Shown here: positions 25,195-38,800 of the stretch, piece after piece
Position numbering within the stretch: position 1 is the first letter of the stretch
Layout: each line of letters starts with the position of its first letter
Source: Apostichopus japonicus
Taxonomy: Eukaryota; Echinodermata; Holothuroidea; Aspidochirotida; Stichopodidae
Direction: 5' to 3'
Assembly: GCF_037975245.1 (NCBI RefSeq)
Contig: NC_092568.1
Coordinates: 42,149,631-42,213,630, forward strand
Length of the DNA: 64,000 bases
Notes under the pieces: generated by a model
The model's input: the letters and a program-made list of their open reading frames with translations, nothing else
What the model was told of the DNA's origin: nothing
Database searches by the model: none
Made by a program: the position numbers and the translations under genes

Positions 25195-25769
25195 GGAAGG
25201 GTCGTCGCTTACATGGAGATAATGTCTGGTCCTTTGCCGTAGCGATTGATTACAAGTACTAATGGATAGGACAGCTGGAAAGTAAAGTTCAGATGTAAAT
25301 TTATTTTCTGCATTTGAAAGAGAAACTTAATCTAAGTATCCTGGTAACGTGTCAGTGTTGTTTTCGACATGTGTTTACTCGAAGGCTGAAAGTTTTGGTC
25401 CAAAGTTCAATTGAAGCAAGCAGCGGTTAATGTACATTAACAGAAAATATCTGTTTTTGTTGATGCATGTTTACTTCATTGTTTTGACTGGGTGGGATTC
25501 CATCTTTCACTACTACGTCCAAAAAATATTCCAAATTTGGGTTTAAATGTTAAATTAGAAGCCACCCGAAGTGAAAGTTGTAAGTCATAAGCCTTTGCGG
25601 GCTTCTTCCACATTCTTAGTCGTTTAAGCGTCGTAAAATAACTGCCTGATTATCGATTATTATAGGATGTACTTTGCATGCTGCCTTAAAAGAAAATATC
25701 TATCCCAACAAATTTAAACTGACTTGCCTACTCTTAAATTAAGAACCTGTTAATCTATTTCTCTTTCCG
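25195..25769. other. 3' flank of SLC22 copy A with truncated SINE tail
   Basis: The first bases after the stop (GAAGGGTCGTCG) are shared with copy B and then diverge. From 25563 to 25665 lies the 3' part of the same SINE family as 5274-5517, without its tRNA-like head. Confidence 0.6.
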
Positions 25770-25777
25770 TTAGAGTG

Positions 25778-26442
25778 CAAGGGCGGCGGAACCGGGGGGG
25801 CACAGGGGGCACGTGCCCCCCCCACTTTTCCTCAGGTTAAAAATGTGCCCTTTTTTCTACATGAAAATTGAGGTGTCTCAAGTTAGCAAGAGGCCAGGGA
25901 ACCAGAATGAACACTCGGGAAGGCCGTTTCCGGCCATCTGAGGGGTTTGTAAAACCAAAACTTTTCTTGCACGCTCAGCGCCAACCGATGGTGGCGCTCC
26001 GCTCAGATAGTCGTGCATACAACCTTGCAAATCCAGGCTACGCCGCTGACTTTTTAATTAATTTCTGTGGGTCAAACTCAAAGCTATTGCGAATGGGAAA
26101 ACAATTGTTAGATATTAACAAGAACTAAACTCTAATTTGGAAGATTCCTACATTAGCAACTGGCATGATTTCACCTCATTTTGTCTCAAAAGAAAACTTT
26201 TTCCTTCTTTCCCAATTTGCACATTGGATATTGCAGTGCTAGTATGCATATTTTCCTTGCGGGTGGGGGGGGGGCGTTGATGGAGTGATGTGTTACGCAA
26301 AAATGAAAATAAAATAAGAGTTATAAAGGGTACTAAAATAAGGCTGCATCTGTCCAATCAAATTTCTGCAAAGTGCCCTTTGATGTCGGTGCCCCGGTCG
26401 GTGCCCCCCCCCCCCAGATTAAAAGTGCTTCCGCCGCCCTTG
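25778..26442. mobile_element. hAT-like non-autonomous transposon (665 bp)
   Basis: Inverted ends are CAAGGGCGGCGGAACC on the left and CAAGGGCGGCGGAAGC read inward from the right, identical over 14 bp. They are flanked by a perfect 8-bp duplication TTAGAGTG at 25770-25777 and 26443-26450. The interior has a block (about 25890-26045) related to the large family at 28223 and 63671, in opposite orientation: 'ccaaccgatggtggcgctccgct'-type sequence. No transposase is present. Confidence 0.9.
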
Positions 26443-26450
26443 TTAGAGTG

Positions 26451-28222
26451 ACAAAGAGTTAACAAAGGGTAACAAGGGTTTCATAGGACAACAAAATTAG
26501 TTGCAACCACTAAACATATCACCACCAACAACAGACAGAATGTACTTAATATGAATATGTTCACAGTCTGAGGACAAACTGTGTGGAAAAGTAGCAAAGA
26601 GAGACCGAGATGTGCCACTCCTGAGGATACAAAGGAACTAAATATTATAAGAATAGTAGCGCTATCAGCGCAAAGTTCTCCTCCTCGCCCTACTCCTCCT
26701 CCTCCTCCTCCTCGCCCTCCTCCTCCTCCTCCTCAAAACTCTTGACGGAATCAAAAATTTAATGTTTTGGGTTCATGCGGTCACGTTTATACGTTGCTTA
26801 TAGTTCGGATTATCTAGGACGTAGGATAAGTATGAAATATGAAAGATCAGCGTGTTCTATAGAAGCCTTTATTTACATAGATAAAGCCCGAGTAAAGTCA
26901 GAGTCTACAGAGACTGAAGTAAGAAATGGGTGGAGTGATAGAGGGCCTTTGTAAAGTTGTGCTGGAACAGTGAAGCCAGACTTCAGTGAATCGTATATAC
27001 GAGATTAAATTAATAAATGTGGTCACCTTGTTTTGGTTTGTACTGTATATGTGTAGTAAAGTATGGGGTTTTCGCACCTATCTTGAAGGGGCGGGGTAAT
27101 GAGGGGGTAAATGAAGACGTATTCTGGGAAATTTTAGGAAATCATTTTAAAATGTATTTCACGACGCATATGAGGAAGCATTTTTGGATGTATATTGCAT
27201 GGGAAGCACTTGTAGGAAGTATTTTAGAATAATTTTGTTTTTAAGTTGTAGGGCAGCTGGTAAAAAAAAGTCATTCGGAAATGAAGAGACAAAAGAATGC
27301 CAAAAGGATCGCGTGATTGAAGGGATAAGCAATACTAACAATGAACTAGTAATAGATAGGCAAATAGTCTGATTATAAATAGGCGATATCTTAAGGAACA
27401 GATAGTTTTAGCTTCTTTCATAAAGGCACTGAGACACGCATATGTAAAGCAACGACCATATATTTCAGTAGTTTTTGATATATGGACGAACAGGATTTGC
27501 AGAACGCGTGATTAAAGTAATCAGTACAATATTTGTTACGCAAAAGGCCATTCAAATACTGAAACTTAGATATAATGACTTAAACTTAGGTCATCTCGAA
27601 ATATTTATGTTTTTTAAGATGGTTTAAATGGTTTGCTTAGAAAATCTCTCAGTGCAAACTGAATCTACAAGGAACGTTGACATGCTAAAAGAATATTTCA
27701 CCTGCATTAAATGTTGAATTCTCATATATTATGATACATATGAGTTGTGCGTGTGTTCTATTCAAGTTACTGTAAGTTACACGCTGGTCAAATATTTACG
27801 AGTTGAAACTTGTAGAATAGTTATTGCGACTATATCAAATTATTTCTTTTATCACACGATTGTAACTTCGCATTTTTGGAAAGGGTTGAACAAGTTATTG
27901 AGTGTTTATTTGAAACGGTGTATACTGGGCCCATCATTTTGTGTCTTGAGTATGACATATGAGTTAAGTTTTACTAAGTGGAGTAAAGGGATTACTAAAA
28001 GGTGTTTTGAGAGTTGATATTGAGAATAACAGAGTAATTAATTATTTTGTTTTTTGCTCAGTGTGTTCCCACGAGTGATGTAATCTCTTAGTCATAACGT
28101 TATGAGTGCACCTCCTTTGATAAATCCCCTACCTCACTACATTTACATCAGCTTCCTTACCATGAACCCGCCAACACCCCCTCCCCCCCCCCCCCCGCAT
28201 CTGACAACGGTAACCTACTGAC
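26451..28222. other. intergenic, no gene recognised
   Basis: It holds a CTC/CCT microsatellite at 26692-26735 and a C tract near 28182-28197. Several short open stretches (27017-27232, 27745-28017) have no family features and no splice context that I can support. Confidence 0.5.
26692..26735. repeat. (CTC)n microsatellite
   Basis: CTCCTCCTCCTC runs broken by CGCCC. Confidence 0.9.
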
Positions 28223-29827
28223 CAGGGGCGTATCCAAGATTTTCTAACCCGGGGGCGCGAATTACTATCTAAACGGAGCGCCACCATCGGTTGGCGCGCA
28301 GCGTACACGAAAATTTCTGGTTTTGATAGCCCCCAGATCACCGGAAATGGCACTTCTCGGGCTTGAAAATGACCAACCAGATGTAAACTTTTTGCCTGAG
28401 AACCAAGCATTTCCCAATGGTTTTTTTTCCATCAATAACCTTTTTGAAGATTGTCACCAGTCACACATCATGTTCGACCTCATCGCATGTCCTGTGGATC
28501 ATTTGCTTTTGTAGGTGCTTCTATACGTCGCGGCCCACAATACCCGACAACCCCACTTTTGAAGGTTTTAAGCCCATTATTTGTTCAGAATTTGAAAATT
28601 CACATTTCTCTTGAATAAACTCACTTCAAAACATACCCATAATGTTGCAAAAAAATGTCATCTATGGACAACCAATATAGAAAAGCCTTCCTCAACCCCT
28701 AACAGACCGGTCAAAATCGCACAAGTAGAGGGAAGTATGATGGAGAATGGTGGTCAGGAAATTTTCGAAAATTCAGACACAGTTAATTTATTGGTGTAGA
28801 AATATTGCAACCTCTTATAACGGCTATTATAAAACTTGGTTGAAGTAAATGAAACAAATACCAGATATTTCTGAAACCGAACACTACACACATAGGCGTA
28901 GGAGGCGGGGGAGGGCTACAAACCCCCTCCCCCCTCCCCCCAATATTTTTTTCTGAATATTCGGGCAATATGCTGAGAATTTGTCGGCCCCTACTGAAGG
29001 AAAAATAAATTGCAATACATAGCTACATGTAAATGAAATTAATTAAAAATCATCTCCTTGGTAATTAAAATAAAGTTCTAAGCTTGGCCGACTAATTAGC
29101 CATTACTAATGTAAAAGAGAGTTTTGACATAATTGGACCTCCATGCTTTTTCTCCATCTACATAAGACATTTCATTGTTTAGATGGGCATCCCGTGGTGT
29201 ACTGCGCAACTTTCACGGACCGTACGGTACCCGATGGCATGCGATGCTTGCTTATATGATATTGACATGCTGAACGCGCGCGGAGCGCGCGAAAAATGTT
29301 AGCTATATTTTCGGGCAAGCCGTTACAGCTCCCAAATCAAATTGGGCTAATTCCCCTTTGACTACAAACACAGACAGTTTTGAAGCTGTTCATCCTGGAA
29401 CGCCATTTTCATGCTCACTGATATGATTTGATATCTGCTGTTTACTTTACAAATTCGAACAGGCGCGTAGCGAGGAATTTGGCAATGGAGGGCGAAGTCT
29501 GCAGGCAAACTATCTAAGCGTAGCGCCACCATGTGTTAGCGCGAAGCGTACAAGAAAATTTTGGCCGAAAATGCCTCCCAGATCGCTGGAAATGACACTT
29601 CCCAGGCCTTGTTAGTTTTATCTAAGCATTTTCTATTTTGAAATTACTAGTCATATCATAAAAAAATATGCTCAGGGGGGGGGGTGGTCTCCCCTTCCCG
29701 AAATGCGTCATGTTCCCCGACGACTCGGTCGAGTTCGAGACCAGCCACAGTTGGTTTCATAGCACAATTGTACAATTGTTTAAGGCATTCATACACACAC
29801 ACACGCGTTATGATAGACCATATTAGA

Positions 29828-29871
<44 letters not shown>

Positions 29872-30211
29872 TAGTGAGAGAGGAAAAATGAAAACGTCAC
29901 AAATGGAGTTGTCGGTGTAAGGGGAGGGTGAGGTGCACGCCCCTTCCGAAATCCTCGATCCGTCACTGGCCACCCTGTGTATATAATAGGGATCAGCGCT
30001 ATAATGATGTCACTGTTCCTCGTTCTCTTCCCGGTCTCTTGGCGTTTATCTTCTACTCCCTCCTTTTCTCCTTTTCTCTCTTTCTTCTTTTTTCTTTTCC
30101 CTTTCTTCCTCTCCTCCTCCTCTTTTTTCCCTTTATTCTTCTCTTTTTTTACCCTCCTCTTTTTCTTACCCGGGGGCGCGCGCCCCCAACGCCCCCCTGG
30201 ATACGCGCCTG
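28223..30211 (+). mobile_element. large hAT-like element family, composite copy (about 2.0 kb)
   Basis: It begins CAGGGGCGTATCCAAG and ends CTGGATACGCGCCTG, so the ends are inverted copies of CAGGCGCGTATCCAGG. Colinear blocks match the reverse complement of 39708-41294, including the 'agcgccaccatcggttggcg' block, the CAACCCCTAACAGACCGGTC block and the terminal polypyrimidine tract (30044-30170). About 590 bp (about 29455-30045) are absent from the other copy. This insert starts CAGGCGCGTAGCGAGG and carries a (TA)n run. The 8-bp flanks do not match, so this copy may be rearranged. No transposase is seen. Confidence 0.7.
29828..29870. repeat. (TA)n microsatellite
   Basis: A nearly pure TA run inside the composite element at 28223-30211. 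Confidence 0.95.
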
Positions 30212-30499
30212 GTGACACTTAATATACTAACAATACACCAGAAATTTAAAAGAATTACCAATCACAAAATAAACATTTTTTTGTCCATATTTACACTTCA
30301 ATGTAGTATATTTAATGTTATTCATTTACATAAGTTATTTAGCTAATGATTTCGACGCTTTTGATCACAAATCGGCTAAATATTAAAGGTCACATCGGAT
30401 GGTCGCAAACAGGAACCATTCTACAATCAATGGGTCGATAGGTTTAAACGGACTTTGAATATTAAACATCTGCTTATATATATATATATACACTTCAGT

Positions 30500-30696
30500 G
30501 ATGTTGATTAGTTTATCAGTTCATATATCTAATCGGTGACTACCTAATTAAATCAACATTAATTGTTTGTTGTTGTTCATATAATATGACTATTTCAATT
30601 GTATGCACGGTAATATAGACATTGTTTCAATTTGTGGGCAGATTTAAGCTTCAATCATAACTTCGCTTTGGTATTTGTGACTCTCTTCGTACTAAC
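30500..30696 (+). promoter_or_regulatory. upstream region of SLC22 copy B, conserved with copy A
   Basis: Same block order as 16826-17010, up to the ATG. Regulatory function is an inference from conservation between the duplicates. Confidence 0.42.
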
Positions 30697-32628
30697 ATGG
30701 AGATTGACGCAGCTCTCGAGAGAGCTAAGCCTTTAGGAAGAACACAAGCTGCAGTCTTAACAACATCTAGTTTCTTCACTGTCGAAATTGCTTGGTTGAT
30801 TTTGAGTGTTGTATTTATTGCGGAGACACCACTGCACCATTGTGATGTTGGTACAAACACAACCCTACCAGAAACTGAAGACAATGTTTATGAATCGTGT
30901 GAAGAATTTGTGGACCCTGAATGGAAGAATGAGACAATGGCCTGTTCTGATGGATGGTACTATGACACAGAGTTATACGGTCATTCTATTGTCAGTGAGG
31001 TAAGTTTGACTATGTTATGTTTTTATATAGAAAACAAGGTGGTTGGTTTCAACAATGTTCAACACCAACGTCTGTGTTCTGGATGATTCACTAATGGAAA
31101 CAAAAATTTAAGTTTAACATTTCATTAGGCACACTGTTGCAAAACCTCGAGTTGGATAAAAGGAATTTTAATATACTGAATCGCTAATATTTCATACTCG
31201 AGCGATTTCGTATATACTGTGTACAGTGTATCTAAAGTAGATAAGGTATATACTATTGGAAAAAAAACAGACATGTGAGAATCTTTCGTACTGGTTATTA
31301 CCTACTTCAAGTAATGGATGACAAGTACGTCTGCGTGTTCTCAAATATGAAATGGCCAACACACTCAGCCGACGGTCGTCAAACTATAAACGGGGCGCGA
31401 CCTAAAATAGGGTCGTGAAAAGGTTTCTGTGGGTGGCCGGAGTTTTCCAGACCTCGGAAAATTTATTAGCAGCTTTCGAAGCCTGCCAACGGATATCTTT
31501 ATAATTTGTATAACATTAAATCCATAGTCCAAGCTGACCCTTCAAACTGTTCTGAGCATCAACAAATTCCGAGCCTATAGGTCGGGTACAGTGGGTCGTG
31601 GCAGTACCGCTGCACTGAAATCCGGAAACAAAATCTATGCTGCTCCGACAATTATGGTTTAATTTCACATAAGACCGAAGACAGGGTTCTCTGTTTTGTT
31701 CTAATCTGTTTTATTTACTACGTTTTGTCTCTGTTTCAGTGGGATCTCGTTTGTGATAAAGACAGCCTTGCAGGTCTCTCACAATCTATTATGCTAGCAG
31801 GGTTCGCTTTGGGGGCCATCATAACAGGCACGATTGCAGATAAATATGGACGGCGACTCATCACCATCGTATCCCTGGTGATATTCAACATTTTGGGAAT
31901 TGCAGTCTCTTTCTCTCCAAATTATGCAACTTTCGTTACTTTGAGATTTTTCTTAGGGATATTTTCCAGGGTAAGCATTTTCTACATTACACGGGTTAAT
32001 TTTCTGTTCCACACATGCACATCATTAATGGTATGTGCAACTTGAGCAGTATAACGTTTATATCGTTATATATCTGTTAACTACATATACATTCATCTGC
32101 GCTGTACAAGATGTTTAGCAAATAAGGCAGACACCCCAAAAAGAAGGGGAGTCCGGGCAGATCGGAGGGTGGTGGGAGGTAACAGAAGGGGGAGCCGGGG
32201 CTGATCGGAGGGTGGTGGGAGGTAACAGAAGGGGAGCCGAGGGCGGATTGGAGGGTGGTGGGAGGTTAGCGTGTCTAAACTTGACTATTGAAAAACTTAA
32301 TGACTGGATAGAATCATTCAAACCATTCTTTATATCCCATGCAGAGCATTGCACTTCGGTTCTACCATAAAATACATGCGCTATTTTAATTCCTGTACCT
32401 AGAATTTAGCGTTTGACATTTTTCTGAAAACGACATTAGTCAACAATATATTTGGACTTTTCGTTACCCTTGCATACCTTCACTGCCTTACCCTACTTAG
32501 TCCTACCTTACTGAATACCAACATAATCCTATATTTTAACAAACAAAAGTTGAAATTATAATATAAGAAGTCGAAATTTGAGGGAAGAGTTGAAAATTTC
32601 GACATATAATAGCCGCAACTTCCAGAGC

Positions 32629-32680
<52 letters not shown>

Positions 32681-32741
32681 CATATATATATATAAATATA
32701 TATATATTGCCTATATATATAGCCTATATATATGTATATAG

Positions 32742-32807
<66 letters not shown>

Positions 32808-35800
32808 AATTTTGAGAAGATAGGGATTGACACTTCTTGTCACTTTGACAAGCCCTGCAGGGCTTGTATGGAAAGTTGATTGTCATCTCAATGAAAATAC
32901 ATCTCCGTTTGGGTCAATATAGAGATATGAGATATATGCGTACACCTACTCACACGTACTAATAAGTATTTGTAGGCTATATATTTTATATGGCTAATAC
33001 AGTCAGAGCCTTAGCCACTGGGGGCATCGTTGCCTCCTCACCATCTCCGCCCAATTTTTTGTGTAAAATGGCTTACATTTTATAGCACACGCACGCAAAT
33101 GAGTAGACACGAATGTAGTGTAAATGGTGGAAATGATAACACCATTTTGTGCCCGAGTGACAACATTACTATAGTAAGACTAGAGGTATTTCTGATGCGG
33201 GTGGGGTAACTGTCGAATAATGGATGAGAGTGCAGAGAGCCGACGAGGGTATGAGCTCTGGTGAGAATCTAGGGGGGAGTTCCTGAATTTCGGAAATTTT
33301 ACTTCTTGATAGATTTGATGTAATTTTCAAACGTGCATGTCAAAAGCGCAAATAGACGAATTTCTCGGACATTTATGTGGAGTGTATCTGAGTTTCCTGG
33401 TGGGGGAGGGGGGGGGCACGGGACTTACATATGTCGTTTCTACGTGGTGCTTTTCGAGCAAAAAAATATATATGAAATGTGTAAAATGTGATCACTGTAC
33501 ACAGTCTATTTCAACAAAGTTAAGGAAATGTTATTAGGTCTTTGATAAATTTTCTTAAAGTTATAAAATAAAAGTAACATGGCATGATAAGAACACACTG
33601 CCTTGTACGTTTGATAAGTAAGTAGCTGTTGTCGTTGTTTGCTTTCTGTATTCTTCTATTCTATCTCACCCTGAAGTTTAACTTGTTCCAGATTAATAGT
33701 ATTTACAATATCATTACCTTATCTAGATATCTTCTATTAATACTCTATATTCCCGGGACTGTGCCAACTTGTCGAACCTTGTTCGAACCGACTGAGGGAT
33801 GGAATGCTTACACGAGCGCATATATTTCATATTCATGTTGATGTATTCATGATGATGTATTGTGAATAATCATCACTGTTAAATGACGTTCAAATCAAAC
33901 CGCTGTTTGTTTTCACTTCTAGCCAAGCAGAGCGTTTGTAGTATGCGCTCGTATCCCTTCTAGCATGGATAATTTATTAAAATGTGATTTTTTTTTAAAA
34001 TATTTATTTAGAGTTCACTTGAGCAGTGGCTAGGGGAGGTCATGTTTTAAGGTCTCCTACCTGTCTGTCCCGTTGGGACTATTTACATAAACTGCGATTG
34101 TATATTTAATTCCAACCGAGTGAGGATGTCATTGGGCATGTAACTGTCAGAGTGACTCAACAAAGACCCGAATCATTTCATTACGATGGATTCATATTCA
34201 ATAAATGTAATATTTTGTTTTTCTATCCCATCCCCCTTATCTGAGTGATTGGAATGGAACGCCAAAATATGTAAACGTTTTCATTTGTAAAAACAGCATA
34301 GAGTTACAATATTTTCATGTTTTTACCCACCTTGCACAAAATGAAATTCACAACTGGATTATATGGTGTTGCCCTTTGTGGGGTTTGTTCTTTGTTATTA
34401 ACAATTTTGCTGAGTACAAGCGTTGATCAATACATCATTAACTCTATTTAATCATATTTTAGGCAATTCAACTACCGACTCTGATACTGCTGTTTGAATA
34501 CCTCCTACCGAAGCACCGGGCCACAGTTGGAAATGCTCCAGGAGTGCTTTTTACTCTGGGTTTGATGGTGATGTCAGGACTGGCTTATTGGATCAGAGAT
34601 TGGCGCCAATTCCATGCACTAATGATGACACCGACCATTTTAGCAATGACGTTTATTTGGTAATTTTATTGTATATCAAACTTAGATTTGTCGTTTTGAA
34701 AATTTCAGATTTATATTTTCGTAATCCATAGAAAGTTTGATCATGGTTTAAAGTAAATTTAACCCAAAGTTCGACGCTTCCACCCAGGGGATATTGTCCC
34801 AAGGGGAGCGGGATTCTTCCGGCTGTAACAGGGTCAACTACCTGCACAGAGATACCTGGTTGTTAGGCATATGATCTCCGTGTACCTCGTGATATATATA
34901 AAATTACAAAGAAATCACTATCCATTGACTGCAACAAACAATAGAAGTGAAACACATAAAAGCATAAGGAGTTAACGCAATTAGTGTATTTTGCAATTTA
35001 AAAGATAAGAAACATGATACATATTAAATTAGTCATAATAAGAACATTCAACTATATAAGAGCTGTTTTTCTCCCATCCAAGTTCGGAAAACTATTAGAG
35101 GAGGGGCTCACTCCTCGATCTAGACCGCTCAGCCGTCCGTCCGTCCGTTCTTGGGGCACATCCTGGCGTGGAAGGGACGGGCATTTATAACCAGGGCGTT
35201 AGTCACGTCCACCAAAACCCCAAACGAACCTGTATAAAACTTATTAGATAATTTCTAAAGATGATTTCGCCGACATACTAGACGGCTGAGGGCTGTCAAG
35301 TGAGTGGCCTAACTTAATTATCCAATATAAGCAATACAATGGGGCTCAATACCAACTACAATATTAGACAAATCAGCAATAAGTACATGCTATCATTAAG
35401 GTTAAATATAAATGAAATGTTTCCAGTAAATAGCATAAGTTATAAAGCTAACATATAGCCGACGTGGCAGTCAATGATGGATACCATGCAGTAAGTCTCA
35501 GTCAAGTGCTAATTGCCCTAAACCCAACTACTAGCATGTTTCTAATAGACAACTTAATGCCCATATATTCCCTATATAATCAGATTCTCTCATATGCATA
35601 GCATGGATACCACCAACAGTAGCAAAACTATTTAGGGTCAACCTCTGACACGAACTGTCACCAAGGGAACCAAAGAACATAATCAGCTAAACGGGATTCC
35701 ATAAAAGATAAATCCTAATATACAGGTAGCACGTAGGCTTATAGTGTAACCTATAGAGTACACAATACAGATATAATTGATACAATGTGGTAAACAACAT

Positions 35801-38800
35801 TGGCTATATGTTCCTATCGAAGGGGACACATCGCTACTAGACAATACACAATTGAATATAAACTATATCAATTTATGGTATGACCTTAAATTAAACACAA
35901 TACATCTCTGTATGCTTCGAGCCATCACAGACTAACTAGAATATTATTTAACTAAGAAGATTACTTCTTGAAAATACAAAGTGATTCGTACCTGTCCAGA
36001 AATTATTAGATAATTTCTAAAGATGATGTCTCCGACATCCTAGACGGCTGAGGGCTGTCAAGTGAGTGGCACTCATGACTGGTATAAACTGGACTTTCTA
36101 TCGAGCCAGCTGAAAGTACCCTAAGACAATACAACTTCCTGCTTAGCCCAAATATAGGGAGATAAATGAACCATCTGATCTGCTAACCCATAATCAGAAA
36201 ACACCAACATTACTCAATAACCAGTAAAATACCAGATGTAAACAACTCAGTGACGTAGTCCCAGAGAATGAGCACATATGCACAGAGGTGGACACAAGAG
36301 TCACATGTTTCCTGAAGATCTAAATCTCTTGTGACAGTGAAGCCCTTGAATATGTTGGCTTATGGGTTGGGTATAGTGGTATACCCCTCTTGGTACACAT
36401 GAAGGACAAGGCAATTTCATTCCAAGAATAAAGGCATAGTCAAATAGAATATGTAGGGGGAACCTATAGCACAGGGAGGTTGAATCTAAATCCTAGTAAC
36501 TTCTAATTTACAAGAATATTAGGGGTGTTACATAAAGATCAGAGAATCATTTTACAAAACCGTCACAGTGGTTTAATACGACAATGCGACATTAGTTTAT
36601 GGAGTGATTCAAAAATAATACCGCATTCTCTGCAAGTGCGGTACATCCCTTAGAAGAAACTGCGGCTAACAACTGATCCACTATACTTATGTTTAAACCC
36701 TTTAGATACATTGAAGCTGTTTTACTCTTTATAATAAATGAAGGATACAATAATTATATTTTTCCCGGTAAAACCAAGTGATGTGGAAATTCGTTAAATA
36801 CTAAGAATATCACGTATAGTCGTATCATGAACAAGCGCACCAATCGATATATTACCCTTTAGGCTTTATAATATCATGATTATTGCGGTTTCTTTAATTT
36901 ATAAGGTTGCAGCCGGAGTCCGTGCGTTGGTTACTCTCACAAGGTAAATACGAAGAAGCTGAGAAGTGGATGCAGAAGTGTGCAAAGTTCAACGGAGTGA
37001 AGGATTTCCCAAGTCCCGCGTTGAAGCTAGCAAACAGAAATCTTGAGGAAACAGAGGGTGACTCCAAAGACAAGAAGAAAGGAGGATCCATTACTCAACT
37101 TTTCAAACCACCGACGCTTGTTGCCACTTTGATAATTTCCTGGCTGTGGTAAGGGCAAAACGTGCAATTAACTCTCCAAAATGGAATCGAAACCCCCTCT
37201 AAGGATACAATGTTAGGGACACATTCTTCCCTTAAACCACCCAGCTCTTTACACCACTGCCCCTTCCAGTCAGACAATAAGAAGAGTCTGCAATTATAAC
37301 AATAGACCATAGGTACCACGGTAATAAAAATGACATGATTTAATGAGGATTAGGCTATTTAAAATATGTGATAGGCAAAGTATTTACAGCTCCTCCAAGT
37401 TAGCAAAAGTAAACATAAAGCAGACTAGTAAACGAGAGAGGATAGAGGATAGAGTAAGACTAGAGTAAAGAATACAAGCAAATACATTTCAGACTGGCAG
37501 CGTTAACAAAAATAAGACAATCTAGTGTCAGCCAAAGGAGGGGAAACTTCACTGGGCGCTATCCCAGCCCTGGCAATACCACCCTCCAGAGTACCTATAG
37601 CAATAAAAAGACAAAATTCCCTTCCCGGTGGCGAGATTTTTTTTCCCAGCGCGGTAAAGGCCATCATTTGCATACCTCGCTTCTCATTTGCTGGGGTCCG
37701 TATACATAAGATTCATTACAATATCAACTATCAGCCGAAGCCTCCTCCCAGTTCATAAATTTGGGCTTGTCTAGGGAAGATTTTAAATTATTCTTAGCAT
37801 AAGTTTTATTAACTAGGATACAACTAGGATTTCCGAGTGTTAGGACCACTCCGAAGAGTCCTTAATTAATTCTTCCCCAATGTGTGCATCAATTAACTGT
37901 ATGGTCCATTTATACATATCCAACCTTTAGTCATTCCAATTTATTCTGTGTGGATCGATTCGAATTACTACCAGAAGTTCTCCTGGCTCGAGTCATTGCA
38001 CAATCTCTATATGGGGAATAGGTCACAAGTCCTTTTCGAGTGTTTCCATATTAAAGAAAGGGTGACTTGGGTCATGTCTCTTTACTGTTGTTTATTTATA
38101 ATTAAATCAAATTTAATTTCTACTTATACATGAATACAAACACTGATACAGCAGATAGTATGTCATACGAACTATATTATAATAATACTGATATGATCTG
38201 ATTAAAGTCTAAAGTCATTCACATTCGATCTCCAATGAGGTCGGATAGATGCCAATAAGTAACCAATAAGATTATTGTTTCCCTTGCATACTTCAATGTA
38301 TATCTTCAGAGGATTTTGTTGATATGACAGGGCTACGATTCCAAGTAGTTGCATTTTCTCTAAAATTACAGAACAATATATAAAATCCTACCAGATCCAC
38401 TGGAATCACTAGTTTACATTGTTCCATATGAACGCTCCAATTCTATCTCAGCCATTAAAGGTGCGAATAATTCTTACAAGTTAAGTGACAATGATAACGT
38501 TCGGCCCGATTCTTACAAGCGAAGTTAGCTATATAATGAACTAGTTGGGATATTTGTTTTATAATACTGTATATGTTCATGCGAGGCTTCAAAGCCCTTG
38601 TATTGGCAGTATGGGCAGTATGAGTATCATGTTTCTATAACATAGATATTCGAAAGCATGGTACCGTATGATAGTACAGTTTACAGTGGTGCTAACATTA
38701 CAAAATATGAATTTATCGCAGATGTAATAAAAACGGTTGCATTTGATTTAAAAAATAATTTGCTTTTTTGCTAACTTAGTCAGTAGACTTTTCTCGTGAT

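Noticed and set aside
28223-30211. Clean 8-bp target duplication around the composite element
   Set aside because: Left flank CTACTGAC and right flank GTGACACT do not match, so I do not claim a simple insertion here.
29871-30222. Charged, Lys/Glu-rich or Leu/Phe/Ser-rich open frames
   Set aside because: They are translations of the polypyrimidine/polypurine tract at the end of the repeat element, which recurs inverted at 39757-39880.
32536-32886. Ile/Tyr-rich frames on both strands
   Set aside because: They are TA microsatellite translations.
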